Assembly: GCA_021154945.1 (NCBI GenBank) | Contig: JAJNQF010000075.1 | Span: 1 to 21,344, forward strand | Reading direction: 5' to 3' | DNA: 21,344 nucleotides | DNA from: Sphingomonas sp. | GTDB taxonomy: Bacteria; Pseudomonadota; Alphaproteobacteria; Sphingomonadales; Sphingomonadaceae | Shown here: piece by piece, positions 7,304 to 16,400 of the stretch | How the letters are laid out: every line of letters starts with the position of its first letter | How positions within the stretch are numbered: position 1 is the first letter of the stretch | Program-made: the position numbers and the translations under genes | The notes under the pieces: model-generated | Databases searched by the model: none | The model's input: only the letters and a program-made list of their open reading frames with translations | What the model was told of the DNA's origin: nothing

Positions 7304-8941
7304 ATGCCGGTTGGCGAACGGATTCGGGGAAGCATGGCGGGATACGAGGCACAACGGCCAAGAGGGGAGGTCGCCGCGGTCATCCGATCGGTCTCGAGCG
7401 TCGCGTTCACCATAGGCGGCGCCGAACCTTTCGAGCGTGCGGTCCGTGCCGCCGTGCACTGGATGCGGACGCGCAACGCGGCCGTTCCGCCCGATGCCGA
7501 GGCCGGGACGGCGTTCGACGTGGGCGGCGGCGGCGCACCCGTCGCGCGCGCGACCACCCTGACCTTCGAAGGCGGACGGATCTGGTCCGCCGCGAGCGAC
7601 TATCCCGATACGATGGTCGCCGGACGGACCTGGATAACCGAGATCACGGTGGCGCAGCAGTCGGACGAGGTCCACTTCGGAACGCGGCTGCTGAACAGCA
7701 CGCGCGGTGCGGACGTCCCCTTCATCCCGAGCATTCCGCGGTTGGCGAGGGATCTGATCAGCGGACTGCCGTGTCTCGCCGATGGCGAGGTCCTCACGGA
7801 CGAGATCAGGGTGGTGGACTCGGTCGAAGGGCTCGACGCGATGTGCGAACTGCTCGAGCGCCCAACCCGCCGCCTGCCCGTGATAGTCCTTGCCGAAGGG
7901 GTGTCCCGGCGGCCCGTCGCATCGCTCGAGACGCTGACCAGACGCCTCGCGGGCGCCGCGCACGTGATCGGCATAACGGACCAGTTCACGTGGCAGCTGA
8001 GCCGTCGGGCGGGACGCGATCTGTCGGTGTTCGACGGTGCCGTCCGTATGTACCGGCCCGGCCTCCTGTTCGACCAGGCCGACCCGTACGACCACCCCCT
8101 ATGGCTCGCACGGACGGGGGTCCCGACCGGTGACGCTACGGCGGTGATCGCACGCGTCCTCACGTCCGGGATAGCCAAGGGCACGACCGACTACCCCCGG
8201 TTCGAAACGGTACGGCAGAGGGTCGCCGAACTGTCTCTGTACGCACGGCGGTCGGACACCAGCGACGTCGAGATGGCCAGGCTGTTCGAGCAGGAGAACC
8301 TCTCGTTGCGGGACGAGCTGGAACGGCTCCGGGACGAGCAGAACCAGTGGCTGTCGGACGCCGAGGGGGAACGGGGATCGGCCGAGCAGCAGATCGCCGA
8401 ACTGCGCGCGGAGGTCCGCCGGCACCGTGCACAGAACGAGATGCTGCGGGAGGCGATGAAGGACGGCGCGATCCAGCCCGTCAAGGAGCCGCTCACGGAC
8501 TTCTCGGAGTTCGGAACGTGGGCCACCGCGAACATCAGCCCGAACGTGTGGATCTCGTCGAAGGCCGTCAAGGCGGCCGAACGGAACGGCCAGTACCGCA
8601 ACCCGGCGAAGGTCGGCGAGGCCCTGCAGGCCCTCGACGACCTCTACGTGCCGATGCGGCGTCATCCGGATCCGGAGCTGCACAGGCGTTGGCAGGAGCG
8701 GATCACCGAGCTCGGCCTCACCCTGGCGCCGTGCTTCACGCGCGATGGAGATCTACAGCGGTTTCCGGAATACTCCGTACAGTACCGGGGAGAGCGCAGA
8801 TGGTGCGATCTCCATCTCAAGCACGGCGGAGGAACCGACCCGAAGGCCATGTTCCGGATCTACGTCCACTGGGACGAAGCCGATGGCGTCCTGCTTGTCG
8901 GCCACCTGCCGTCGCACCTCGACAACAACATGACCACCTGA
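7304..8941 (+). CDS. Uncharacterised coiled-coil protein, partner of HKD nuclease-like gene
   Basis: About 545 residues from ATG 7304, chosen for AGAGG six bases upstream; ATG 7334 is also possible and the frame is open back to 7154. The N-terminal half (to about 310) is a mixed alpha/beta region with LPVIVLAEGVSRRPVASLET and AAHVIGITDQFTWQLSRRAG. Residues about 320-385 are a strongly charged heptad-rich coiled coil (LFEQENLSLRDELERLRDEQ). The C-terminal part has VGEALQALDDLYVPMRR, then RRWCDLHLKHGGG, RIYVHWDEADGVLLVGHLPS and HLDN, a beta pattern resembling RelE/HigB-type folds. I recall the YVPMRR...VGxLPSHL signature from unnamed bacterial proteins, but no assigned role. The HKD gene follows after 182 bases on the same strand. 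Function unknown; a sensor or scaffold for the nuclease-like partner is plausible. Confidence 0.8.
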   Translation: MPVGERIRGSMAGYEAQRPRGEVAAVIRSVSSVAFTIGGAEPFERAVRAAVHWMRTRNAAVPPDAEAGTAFDVGGGGAPVARATTLTFEGGRIWSAASDYPDTMVAGRTWITEITVAQQSDEVHFGTRLLNSTRGADVPFIPSIPRLARDLISGLPCLADGEVLTDEIRVVDSVEGLDAMCELLERPTRRLPVIVLAEGVSRRPVASLETLTRRLAGAAHVIGITDQFTWQLSRRAGRDLSVFDGAVRMYRPGLLFDQADPYDHPLWLARTGVPTGDATAVIARVLTSGIAKGTTDYPRFETVRQRVAELSLYARRSDTSDVEMARLFEQENLSLRDELERLRDEQNQWLSDAEGERGSAEQQIAELRAEVRRHRAQNEMLREAMKDGAIQPVKEPLTDFSEFGTWATANISPNVWISSKAVKAAERNGQYRNPAKVGEALQALDDLYVPMRRHPDPELHRRWQERITELGLTLAPCFTRDGDLQRFPEYSVQYRGERRWCDLHLKHGGGTDPKAMFRIYVHWDEADGVLLVGHLPSHLDNNMTT

Positions 8942-9109
8942 GTTGTCGGCTACGAGGCACCACGGCAAACCGGATCGCGGACGCTAGCCGTCCGTATGAT
9001 CCGATCCAAACGAACCGCCGGCACTCACTGCGGCGCGTGGCCCACGCACTGCGGGGGACGGCTCACGAGACCGCAGCAGGCCGACGGCGATCGGTCGGCG
9101 GCCTGACAT

Positions 9110-9117
9110 GGAGGAGG
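9110..9117 (+). promoter_or_regulatory. Ribosome binding site deciding a TTG start
   Basis: GGAGGAGG lies six bases before TTG 9124, an excellent match to the anti-Shine-Dalgarno sequence. It argues for TTG 9124 rather than ATG 9133 as the start of the HKD protein. Confidence 0.6.
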
Positions 9118-9123
9118 ACGAGA

Positions 9124-10353
9124 TTGGAAACGATGTTCCTGACGGGGGCGGCCATCGGCAGGGCCCTCGAGGATCTGCTGGAGGAGCACGACGAACTCCA
9201 CTGGGCGACGGCCTGGGGATCTCACATGCCTCTGGCCGATCGGCTGGTGGGTCACGCGGCCAAGTTCCGGAACGTCACCTTCGGGGTGGCCTTCTGTCAG
9301 ACCGATCCCGACCTGATCGATCGGCTCGCGGGTCTCGATCACTGCTACGTCGCGACCGGGTTCGCCGGCGGTACCTTCCATCCCAAGGTCTACGTCTTCC
9401 GGTCGGGAGACCGCTTGGCCGCCGTCGTCGGGAGTGCGAACTTCACCAACGGCGGGCTGCACAGGAACCACGAGGCGGCGGTGCTGCTTGAAGGCACGGT
9501 GGAGGATCGGGCGCTCCAGGATCTGCTGAGGTTCGCCGATGACAGCGCAGGGTTCGGCGAGCCGGTCACGCCGGAATACGCCGCCGCCTACCGGCTGGCA
9601 TGGAAGCGGGCGGCCCGCATGCCCAAGCCCGCGAGGGATCCGGCGATCCCGAAGAGGCGCCCCGCGGGCAGCACGGCCGCCTCCTCGTCGCTCGTGTCGA
9701 TGGACTGGAACGACTTCACCGAGGCGGTGGCGAAAAGCCGGCATCACGACGTTCCGCGCAGCCTCGCGTTGCTGAGGGTCGCGCAGACCTGGCTGATCTC
9801 GGCCCCCTCGTTCCACGATCTCGAGCGCCTTCAGCGCAAGGCGATCGCCGGGGTTATCGGGGAGAACCAGAAGTCGGGGGACGACGGCTACCGGAATCCG
9901 GATCTCGATCGGGAATGGGGATGGTTCGGATCCATGCGCGGCATGGGCGACTTCGCCAACCGCATCGAGGAGAACGATCGGTACCTGGCCCGCGCCGTCG
10001 ACAGCATTCCGCAGAAGGGAGAGGTCGAACGCCACCACTACGATCGCTTCGCCGATCTGTTCGTGAAGGCGTTCCGGAACTCGGACAGGACCGGTGGCGT
10101 ACCCACGGCCTCGAGGCTGCTCGCCATGAAGCGGCCCGACGTCTTCCTTTGCGTCTCGAAGCCCAATCTCACCGAAGCCGCCCAGCGGATGGGCTTCGCC
10201 AAGTCGACGCTGGACCTGGGAAACTACTGGGAGCGGGTGATCGAGGTGCTCCAGGCGTCGGACTGGTACAACGCGGCCAAGCCCGAGGGCGCGGAAGGTC
10301 CGCTATGGGAAGGCCGCGCGGCCAGGCTCGACGCCATCCTCTATCGACCCTGA
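9124..10353 (+). CDS. Phospholipase-D-family (HKD) nuclease-like protein
   Basis: A 409-residue protein. The N-terminal domain (about 1-130) carries one HKD-type motif: H86-P-K88 (GTFHPKVYVFRSG), then GSANFTNGG (S104, N106, T108) and N115-H-E117. The family includes phosphodiesterases and nucleases such as the BfiI/NgoFVII restriction enzymes, where a single motif per chain works as a dimer. Residues about 195-409 form a conserved-looking helical domain with EWGWFGSMRGMGDFANRI, TASRLLAMKRPDVFLCVSKP and LGNYWERVIEVLQ, which I recall with HKD domains in other bacteria. There is no signal peptide, so it is probably cytoplasmic. It is the second gene of a cassette with the coiled-coil protein and is followed by a hairpin. 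DNA or RNA cleavage in defence is likely but not shown; lipid hydrolysis is less likely. Confidence 0.85.
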   Translation: METMFLTGAAIGRALEDLLEEHDELHWATAWGSHMPLADRLVGHAAKFRNVTFGVAFCQTDPDLIDRLAGLDHCYVATGFAGGTFHPKVYVFRSGDRLAAVVGSANFTNGGLHRNHEAAVLLEGTVEDRALQDLLRFADDSAGFGEPVTPEYAAAYRLAWKRAARMPKPARDPAIPKRRPAGSTAASSSLVSMDWNDFTEAVAKSRHHDVPRSLALLRVAQTWLISAPSFHDLERLQRKAIAGVIGENQKSGDDGYRNPDLDREWGWFGSMRGMGDFANRIEENDRYLARAVDSIPQKGEVERHHYDRFADLFVKAFRNSDRTGGVPTASRLLAMKRPDVFLCVSKPNLTEAAQRMGFAKSTLDLGNYWERVIEVLQASDWYNAAKPEGAEGPLWEGRAARLDAILYRP

Positions 10354-10374
10354 TCGCACGAGGGGGGGTGAGAT

Positions 10375-10405
10375 CGCGACCGCCGACCGAGCGGCGGCGG
10401 TCGCG
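10375..10405 (+). terminator. Hairpin after the HKD gene
   Basis: CGCGACCGCCG and CGGCGGTCGCG are perfect 11-bp arms around a 9-base loop, starting 22 bases after the HKD stop codon. Position and strength fit a terminator of the two-gene cassette, though no T-run follows. Confidence 0.55.
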
Positions 10406-10564
10406 GCCGTGCATGGCATCACCCCGCCTGGCAGCCGATAACGGCGCGATCGGGATCGCGAGGCGGCGACGGCGACGATCGTCGGCGAGGATCGACCAAC
10501 ACCTGACCGGGCTGGCGTTCCGCCGGGTGAGCAACACGCGGCGGCAGATCCTCGTACTGGCGCG

Positions 10565-10741
10565 GAACGATCGCGTGCCGGCGTAGCGGTAGAGCGTCGC
10601 GACCGAAACGCCTGCGCTCGGCGACATGGTACATCGGCAGTGGATCATCCCGCATCAACATGCGGGCGGCCGTCATGTCACCGGCGCGCACGACAGGTGC
10701 GCTACGCCGGAGGTCAGCGAACGGTCATCGACCCGTCGGCC
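10565..10741 (-). pseudogene. Frameshifted C-terminal remnant of a serine recombinase
   Basis: Three minus-strand frames join into the C-terminal end of a resolvase/invertase. One frame gives GGRRVDDRSLTSGVAHL (from 10741). A second gives GDMTAARMLMRDDPLPMYHV (ending at 10617). The third gives SAGVSVATLYRYAGTRSF (from 10618). The last two together match the familiar helix-turn-helix ending VAxxxGVSxATLYRY of Tn3-type resolvases, with one frameshift at about 10617 and another near 10690. The catalytic serine domain is absent. It is a relic, not a working gene. It marks past mobile-element activity between the HKD cassette and the imu operon. Confidence 0.55.
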
Positions 10742-10976
10742 TCCGGGCCGGGTTCGGACGCGAATGATCGATCGCCCTCCGCGCCTGATCCGACGACCCG
10801 AACGACAACTGCCACCGCCCTTTCCTTCATGACCACCGCGGATCAGGCCTTCCGGTGCGGCTGCGGACTGGCCCCGGGACCGTCCGCTCATCGTACTCCA
10901 GCCGCCGCGCAACGGTGTGATCGTCCGATCCAAACCCAGACCGGGACCTTATCCACACGAGTTTCGAGTCGAACGC

Positions 10977-11005
10977 TTGACCAAACGGTTCTGGTAACGG
11001 AACAT
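10977..11005 (+). promoter_or_regulatory. Candidate imu operon promoter
   Basis: TTGACC at 10977-10982 is a good -35 element. With a 17-18-base spacer the -10 element falls at GAACAT or AACATA (11000-11006), inside the SOS box. LexA binding there would block RNA polymerase. The -10 match is weak. Confidence 0.45.
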
Positions 11006-11014
11006 AAAGGGAAC
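11000..11014 (+). promoter_or_regulatory. SOS box (LexA operator) of imuA-imuB-dnaE2
   Basis: GAAC-ATAAAGG-GAAC, read on the other strand as GTTC-N7-GTTC, is exactly the direct-repeat LexA operator known in alphaproteobacteria such as Caulobacter. It ends 18 bases before the imuA start codon. DNA damage should therefore induce the whole operon. Confidence 0.85.
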
Positions 11015-11032
11015 AGGTAGAGTCTAGACATC

Positions 11033-11794
11033 ATGATTACCGCCCTCGAGTCCCTGCCGACCACCATCGCCCACCTGCGGACGATCGCAACGCCGGTGGT
11101 GGATCACCGCATCATGCCGTTCGGTATCCCTGCGCTCGATGATCGCCTCGCGAGCAGAGGCCTTCGCGCCGGCGCGCTGCATGAGGTCGCCGCGCAAAGC
11201 TGTTCGATGGTCGACGATGCCGCAGCAACGCTGTTCCTGACAGGCATCGCCGCGCGCGAGGCGGCGCATACAGGCGGACCGGTGCTGTGGGTAAGCTGTC
11301 GCAACGATCTCTATGCACCGGGCCTCGAGCAGGCAGGGCTGTCGTCTGCCGACCTGATCCATGCGCAACCCCGAGACGATGCGGCGTTACTGGCCGTCGT
11401 CGAGGACGCGGTGCGCGACGGAACGCCGTCGGCGGTGATCGCCGAGGTTAGCCGGATGTCGATGGTGGCGACCCGGCGCCTGCAACTGGTCGCGGCCGAC
11501 GCCGACATTCCCGTTCTCATCCTGCGACGCAGACGTAATCGCGACCAGGATCCGCTCGCCGAACCGTCCGCGGCCTGGACGCGCTGGCGGATCGCCAGTG
11601 CGTCGTCCGAGCGCCTGGGCGTCGCCGGCGTCGGCCGATCGCGGTGGCAGGTCGAGGTCGCACGGCAGCGTGGCGGCGAAGCATTTTCGATGATTTTGGA
11701 GGGCTGCGATGAGACGGGTTGTCTCGCTGTTCCTGCCGCACTTGGCCATCGAGCGGCTGAGACGGCTGGACCGGCACGCCACGCGGCCGCCTGA
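11033..11794 (+). CDS. imuA: ImuA-family translesion mutagenesis protein
   Basis: A 253-residue RecA/SulA-like protein that works with ImuB and DnaE2 in damage-induced mutagenesis. The family pattern is clear: IMPFGIPALDDRLASRGLRA, then GALHEVAAQ, VLWVSCRNDLYAPGLEQAGL, AEVSRMSMVATRRLQL and DIPVLILRRRR. There is no Walker A glycine-lysine loop after the first strand, as usual for ImuA, so it is not expected to be an ATPase like RecA. The end WQVEVARQRGG...MILE is where relatives normally stop; about 29 more residues run on in a different frame over the start of imuB. ATG 11033 is only weakly preceded by AGGTAGAG. First gene of the SOS-controlled operon. Confidence 0.88.
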   Translation: MITALESLPTTIAHLRTIATPVVDHRIMPFGIPALDDRLASRGLRAGALHEVAAQSCSMVDDAAATLFLTGIAAREAAHTGGPVLWVSCRNDLYAPGLEQAGLSSADLIHAQPRDDAALLAVVEDAVRDGTPSAVIAEVSRMSMVATRRLQLVAADADIPVLILRRRRNRDQDPLAEPSAAWTRWRIASASSERLGVAGVGRSRWQVEVARQRGGEAFSMILEGCDETGCLAVPAALGHRAAETAGPARHAAA

Positions 11795-13499
11795 GCGGCC
11801 AGCCCTTCAGCTTCCCGTCGACGACGATCCCGGTGCGTGTTCGGTACCGCGGGGCGGCGGGTGGCGGCCGGGTGCGCGGTGGGCTCGTGCCGACATGCCG
11901 ACCAGGCAGGATGTGGAAGGTGAGATCGCAGCGCTGCCCGCGCATGCGAAACCACCCATGCGTGAACTTGGCCGACGATCGGAGGCGGCGAACCATCCGT
12001 TTCATGGGTTTGCGCAAGCCGACAGTCACGACAGGGTCGCGGCGACCGTTGCCGCGTTTCACAGGGCACCGCTCGCACTGGTAGGCAAGGTCGGCCGGCG
12101 CGAAGAGGTGGTGGCCGCCTGCGATGGCGCTGCCGCGTTAGGGATCACGATCGGGATGGCCGCGACCCATGCGCGTGCGCTGGTGTCCGATCTCGACATC
12201 CGACCGTCCGAAACGGAGGCGGATGCCGCGATGCTGGATCAGCTCGCGCTACGCGCGGTGCGCCGCTGGTCGCCGATCGCCGCAGCCACACCGCACGACG
12301 GGCTGTGGCTCGACCTGACCGGTTGCGCGCATCTCCATGGCGGGGAAGAACGGTTCTGCCGGCGTCTGCGCGCGTTTTGCCAGCGTGCCGGGTTCACCGC
12401 CCGCGTGGCGGTTGCAGACACACCGGGCGCGGCACACGCTATTGCCCGGTTCGGGCCTGCCGACATCGCGATCGTGCCCACAGGACGGACGGTCGAAGCG
12501 CTCAGCGGCCTACCGGTCGCGGCCTTGCGCCTAGCAGGCACGGCGCTTGTCGCCGCCCGCAAGTTCGGCTTCGAACGCGTCGCCGATCTCCTGCCTGTTG
12601 CGCGAGGGCCTTTGGCACGCCGGCTTGGGCTGGCTGCCATCACGCGGCTCGATCAGGCCCTTGGCGCGGTCGCCGAACCCATCACGCCGCGCACAGACGA
12701 GGTCATGCCCGTCGTCGAGCGCCGATTGCTCGAACCGATCGTCACCGCAGACGCGATAGCGCAGGTCATGGAGGATCTCCTCGGCGACATGGCCGAACTG
12801 CTGCGCGCGAAGGGGCTCGGCGTACGATCGCTGCGGCTCGGTGGCCTACGCGTCGATGGCACCGAGCAGATCGTGGCCGTCGGCACCTCACGACCGACGC
12901 GTGAGATCTTGCATCTGCTGCGGCTCATGAAGCTCAGGATCGAACGGATCGATCCGGGCCTGGGGCTCGAGCAATTTTATCTGGCGGCGCCGCACACCGA
13001 GCCGCTCGACGCGGTCGATCTTGGCGCGGTTCTCGCCGGTGAAGTTCTGGTGCGTGATCCGGCCCGTCTCGTCGACGTCGTTGCCGGCCGCATCGGCGCT
13101 GACGCCGTGTTCCGGATTGCCCCTGTTGAAAGTCACGTGCCCGAGCGTGCCGTCGTGCGCGCGGACCCGGTGGTGGCGCCCGCGGGCTGGCCCAAATGGC
13201 GACGGCCGACGCGCCTGCTGGCCAGACCCGAACCGCTGTGGGGCGTCATAGCGCTCATGCCTGATCAGCCGCCCCGACGGTTCGAGTGGCGTGGCCGCCC
13301 GCACAAGGTCGTTGCCGGCGACGGCCCCGAGCGGATCCACGGCGAATGGTGGCGCCGTGACGCAGAAGTTTGGGCGGTGCGCGACTATTACCGGGTCGAG
13401 GATGACGCGGGCGGTCGCTACTGGGTGTTCCGGCGTGGCGACGGGTTCGTCGAGGACACCGGGGATCTCAGCTGGTGGATGCACGGCGTCTTCGCATGA
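11709..13499 (+). CDS. imuB: ImuB, non-catalytic Y-family polymerase homologue
   Basis: A 596-residue protein that in Caulobacter and mycobacteria acts as a hub linking DnaE2 to the sliding clamp and ImuA. MRRVVSLFLPHLAIERLRR is the typical N-terminus, lacking the metal-binding aspartate of active Y-family polymerases. GITIGMAATHARAL, then LWLDLTGCAHLHGGEERFCR and VAVADTPGAAHAIARF, are the palm region. LSGLPVAALRL and GFERVADLLP are the helix-hairpin-like part, and the C-terminal tail (about 480-596) has FEWRGRPHKVVAGDGPERIH. No confident clamp-binding motif was identified. ATG 11709 has GGAGGG about six bases upstream and lies inside the imuA frame (86-base overlap). The stop overlaps dnaE2 by ATGA. 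Length is slightly above the usual 500-550. Confidence 0.92.
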   Translation: MRRVVSLFLPHLAIERLRRLDRHATRPPERPALQLPVDDDPGACSVPRGGGWRPGARWARADMPTRQDVEGEIAALPAHAKPPMRELGRRSEAANHPFHGFAQADSHDRVAATVAAFHRAPLALVGKVGRREEVVAACDGAAALGITIGMAATHARALVSDLDIRPSETEADAAMLDQLALRAVRRWSPIAAATPHDGLWLDLTGCAHLHGGEERFCRRLRAFCQRAGFTARVAVADTPGAAHAIARFGPADIAIVPTGRTVEALSGLPVAALRLAGTALVAARKFGFERVADLLPVARGPLARRLGLAAITRLDQALGAVAEPITPRTDEVMPVVERRLLEPIVTADAIAQVMEDLLGDMAELLRAKGLGVRSLRLGGLRVDGTEQIVAVGTSRPTREILHLLRLMKLRIERIDPGLGLEQFYLAAPHTEPLDAVDLGAVLAGEVLVRDPARLVDVVAGRIGADAVFRIAPVESHVPERAVVRADPVVAPAGWPKWRRPTRLLARPEPLWGVIALMPDQPPRRFEWRGRPHKVVAGDGPERIHGEWWRRDAEVWAVRDYYRVEDDAGGRYWVFRRGDGFVEDTGDLSWWMHGVFA

Positions 13500-16400
13500 C
13501 CGACTATGTCGAACTCCAGGTCCTCACCCATTTCTCGCTGCTACGCGGCGCCTCGAGCCCCGAGGAGCTGTTCGCGGCTGCCGCGCTGCTCGGCTATCCG
13601 TCGATCGGGGTCAGCGACATCGGCACGGTCGCGGGTGTGGTGCGCGCATGGGAAGCGCAGAAGGCAACGGGCGTTCGCTCGATCGCCGGCACACGCGTCA
13701 ATCTATCCTGTGGCCGGCAGTTGCTGCTCTACCCGACCGACCGCCCCGCCTGGTCGCGCCTGACGCGCCTGCTGACAGTGGGCAAGAAGCGGGCGGGGAA
13801 GGGGAGATGCCTCCTCCACTGGCATGACCTCGAACCCTGGTCGGAGGGCATGATCGCCATCCTGCTGCCGCACGAGGCAGACGAGGATAATCTGGCAGCG
13901 CTCGCCGACCTGAAGACACTCTATGGCCGACGCGGGTACATGGCACTGTTCCAGCGGCGCCGGCCGGACGATGCCGTGCGGATCGACGCGCTGGCGCGGC
14001 AGGCAGGCGGCTCTGGCGTTCGCGCGGTGGTGACGGGTGATGTCCTCTATCACGCGCCCGAAGCACGGTTGCTGCAGGACGTCGTGACGGCCGTGCGCGA
14101 GAAATGCACCGTCGACGAGCTCGGCTACCGGCGTGAGGTCAATGCCGACCGTGCGCTCAAATCCCCCGACGAGATGGTCCGACGGTTCAAGGCGTATCCC
14201 GATGCTTTGCGCGCCAGCGTCGACATCGCGCGTCTGTGCACCTTTGATCTGGGCGAGCTGGCCTATCAATACCCGCATGAGCGGCTGATCGACGGGCTGA
14301 CCGCGCAGGAGGCGCTGCAGAAGCTCGCGGAAGACGCCGTCGACACGATGTTCAACGGCGCGGTGCCGGCTGCCTATACCGAGCAGATCGCCCACGAGAT
14401 GCGCCTGATCGGCGAGCTCGGCTATGCGCCGTATTTCCTGACCGTCTACGCGATCGTCCGCGAAGCCCGCCGGCGCGGGATCCTGTGCCAGGGACGCGGC
14501 TCGGCTGCCAATTCCTGCGTTTGCTTCGTGCTGGGCGTCACCTCGATCGACCCGATCAAGCACGAACTGCTGTTCGAGCGGTTCGTCTCGGGCGAGCGCC
14601 GCGAACCGCCCGACATCGACGTCGATTTCGAGCATGAGCGTCGTGAAGAGATCATCCAGTGGATCTACGAAACCTATGGCCGCAACCACTCGGCGTTGAC
14701 CGCGGTGGTCACACGCTACCGCGCGCGCGGCGCGGTGCGCGACGTCGGCAAGGCGCTTGGCCTGCCGGAGGATCTGACCTCGTCATTGGCCGGGCAGGTG
14801 TGGGGCTGGTCGGCCGAAGGCGTCGGCGAAAAGCAGGTCAACGAATTGAACCTCGACATCGGCGATCGTCGCCTGCGCCTGACGCTCGAGCTCGCCCGCA
14901 AGCTGATTGGCGTGCCCCGCCACATGTCGCAGCACCCGGGTGGCTTCGTTCTCACCCATGACCGTCTCGACGATCTGGTCCCGATCGAGCCCGCCGCGAT
15001 GGAAGACCGGCAGATCATTGAGTGGGACAAGGACGACATCGATGCGCTGAAGTTCATGAAGGTCGACGTGCTGGGACTCGGCATGCTCGGCTGTATGAAC
15101 CGCGCCTTCAACATGCTCGAGGCGGACAAGGGGCTGCGCGTCGGCCTGGCAGATCTGCAGGACGATGATCCCGACGTCTACGCGATGATCTCGAAGGCCG
15201 ACACGCTCGGCACCTTCCAGATCGAAAGCCGCGCACAGATGTCGATGCTGCCGCGCATGAAGCCGCGGCGCTTCTATGACCTCGTCATCCAGGTCGCGAT
15301 CGTACGCCCTGGGCCGATTCAGGGCGACATGGTCCATCCCTATCTGCGCAGGCGTGAAGGGCTGGAGAAACCGGAATACCCACGGCCCGAGTTGCGAGCC
15401 GTGCTGGAGAAGACGCTCGGCGTGCCGCTGTTCCAGGAACAGGCGATGAAGGTTGCGATCGTCGGGGCCGGGTTCACGCCGGCCGAAGCCGATCAGCTGC
15501 GCCGCGCCATGGCGACGTTCAAGTTCACGGGCGGCGTGTCGCACTTCAGCGAGAAGCTGATCGGGGGCATGGTCGAGCGCGGCTATCCGCGTGAATTTGC
15601 CGAGCGCACCTTCCGCCAGCTCGAGGGGTTCGGGTCCTACGGCTTCCCCGAGAGCCACGCGGCCTCGTTCGCCAAGATCTCCTACGCCTCGTCGTGGATG
15701 AAGCATCACCACCCGGACGTGTTCTGCGCGAGCCTCATGAACGCGCAGCCGATGGGCTTCTACGCGCCCGCCCAGATCGTGCGCGATGCGCGCGAGCACG
15801 GTGTCGTGGTTCGCCCCCCTTGCGTCAACGCCAGCCGCTGGGATTGCACGCTGGAGCAATATGGCGGGCGTTACCTCGCCGTACGGCTGGGGCTCCGCCA
15901 GATCCGCGGCCTGTCCAACGCGGACGGCGCCAAGATCGTCGGTGCGCGCGAGCTGACCGCGTTCGAGAGCGTGGAAGACGTATGGCGGCGATCGGGCGTG
16001 CAGCGCGCGGCGATCGAGAAGCTCGCCGACGGCGATGCCTTTCACAGCTTCGGCGCCGATCGTCGGCAGGGCTTGTGGAAGGTGAGGGGGCTCGGCGAAG
16101 CGCCGTTGCCGCTGTTCGCTGCAGCCGACCGCGCGGATCAGGCGGTCAGCGCGGAAGGGATCGAACCTGAGGTCGAGCTGCGCCCACTGACCGATGGCCG
16201 CGAGGTGATCGAGGACTACCGCGCGCTGCAACTCTCGCTGCGCGCACATCCGCTGACTTTCGTCCGCGATGAGCTGGCCAGGCGGGGCGTGACCAAATGC
16301 GCGGACCTGGCCACCATCCGCGATGGACGCCATGTCGAGGTCGCCGGCATCATCCTCGTCCGCCAGAAGCCGGGGTCTGCCAAGGGCGTGCTTTTCATCA

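Larger units (their letters stand above)
10354..11032. other. Long intergenic region with hairpin, recombinase remnant and SOS promoter
   Basis: This region of 679 bases has no intact gene. It contains, in order, a hairpin just after the HKD gene, a frameshifted serine-recombinase remnant on the minus strand, about 230 bases in which I recognise nothing, and the promoter with SOS box of the imu operon. Confidence 0.6.

Noticed and set aside
8564..8590. GAACGGAAC and GAAC-N8-GAAC strings inside the coiled-coil gene as further SOS boxes.
   Set aside because: Spacing is not seven bases and they lie inside coding sequence.
9000..10935. The 12-base string TCCGATCCAAAC occurs at 9000-9011 and 10924-10935, suggesting direct repeats around the HKD gene and recombinase relic.
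   Set aside because: Several shared 12-mers are expected by chance in a window this long, and the match does not extend on either side.
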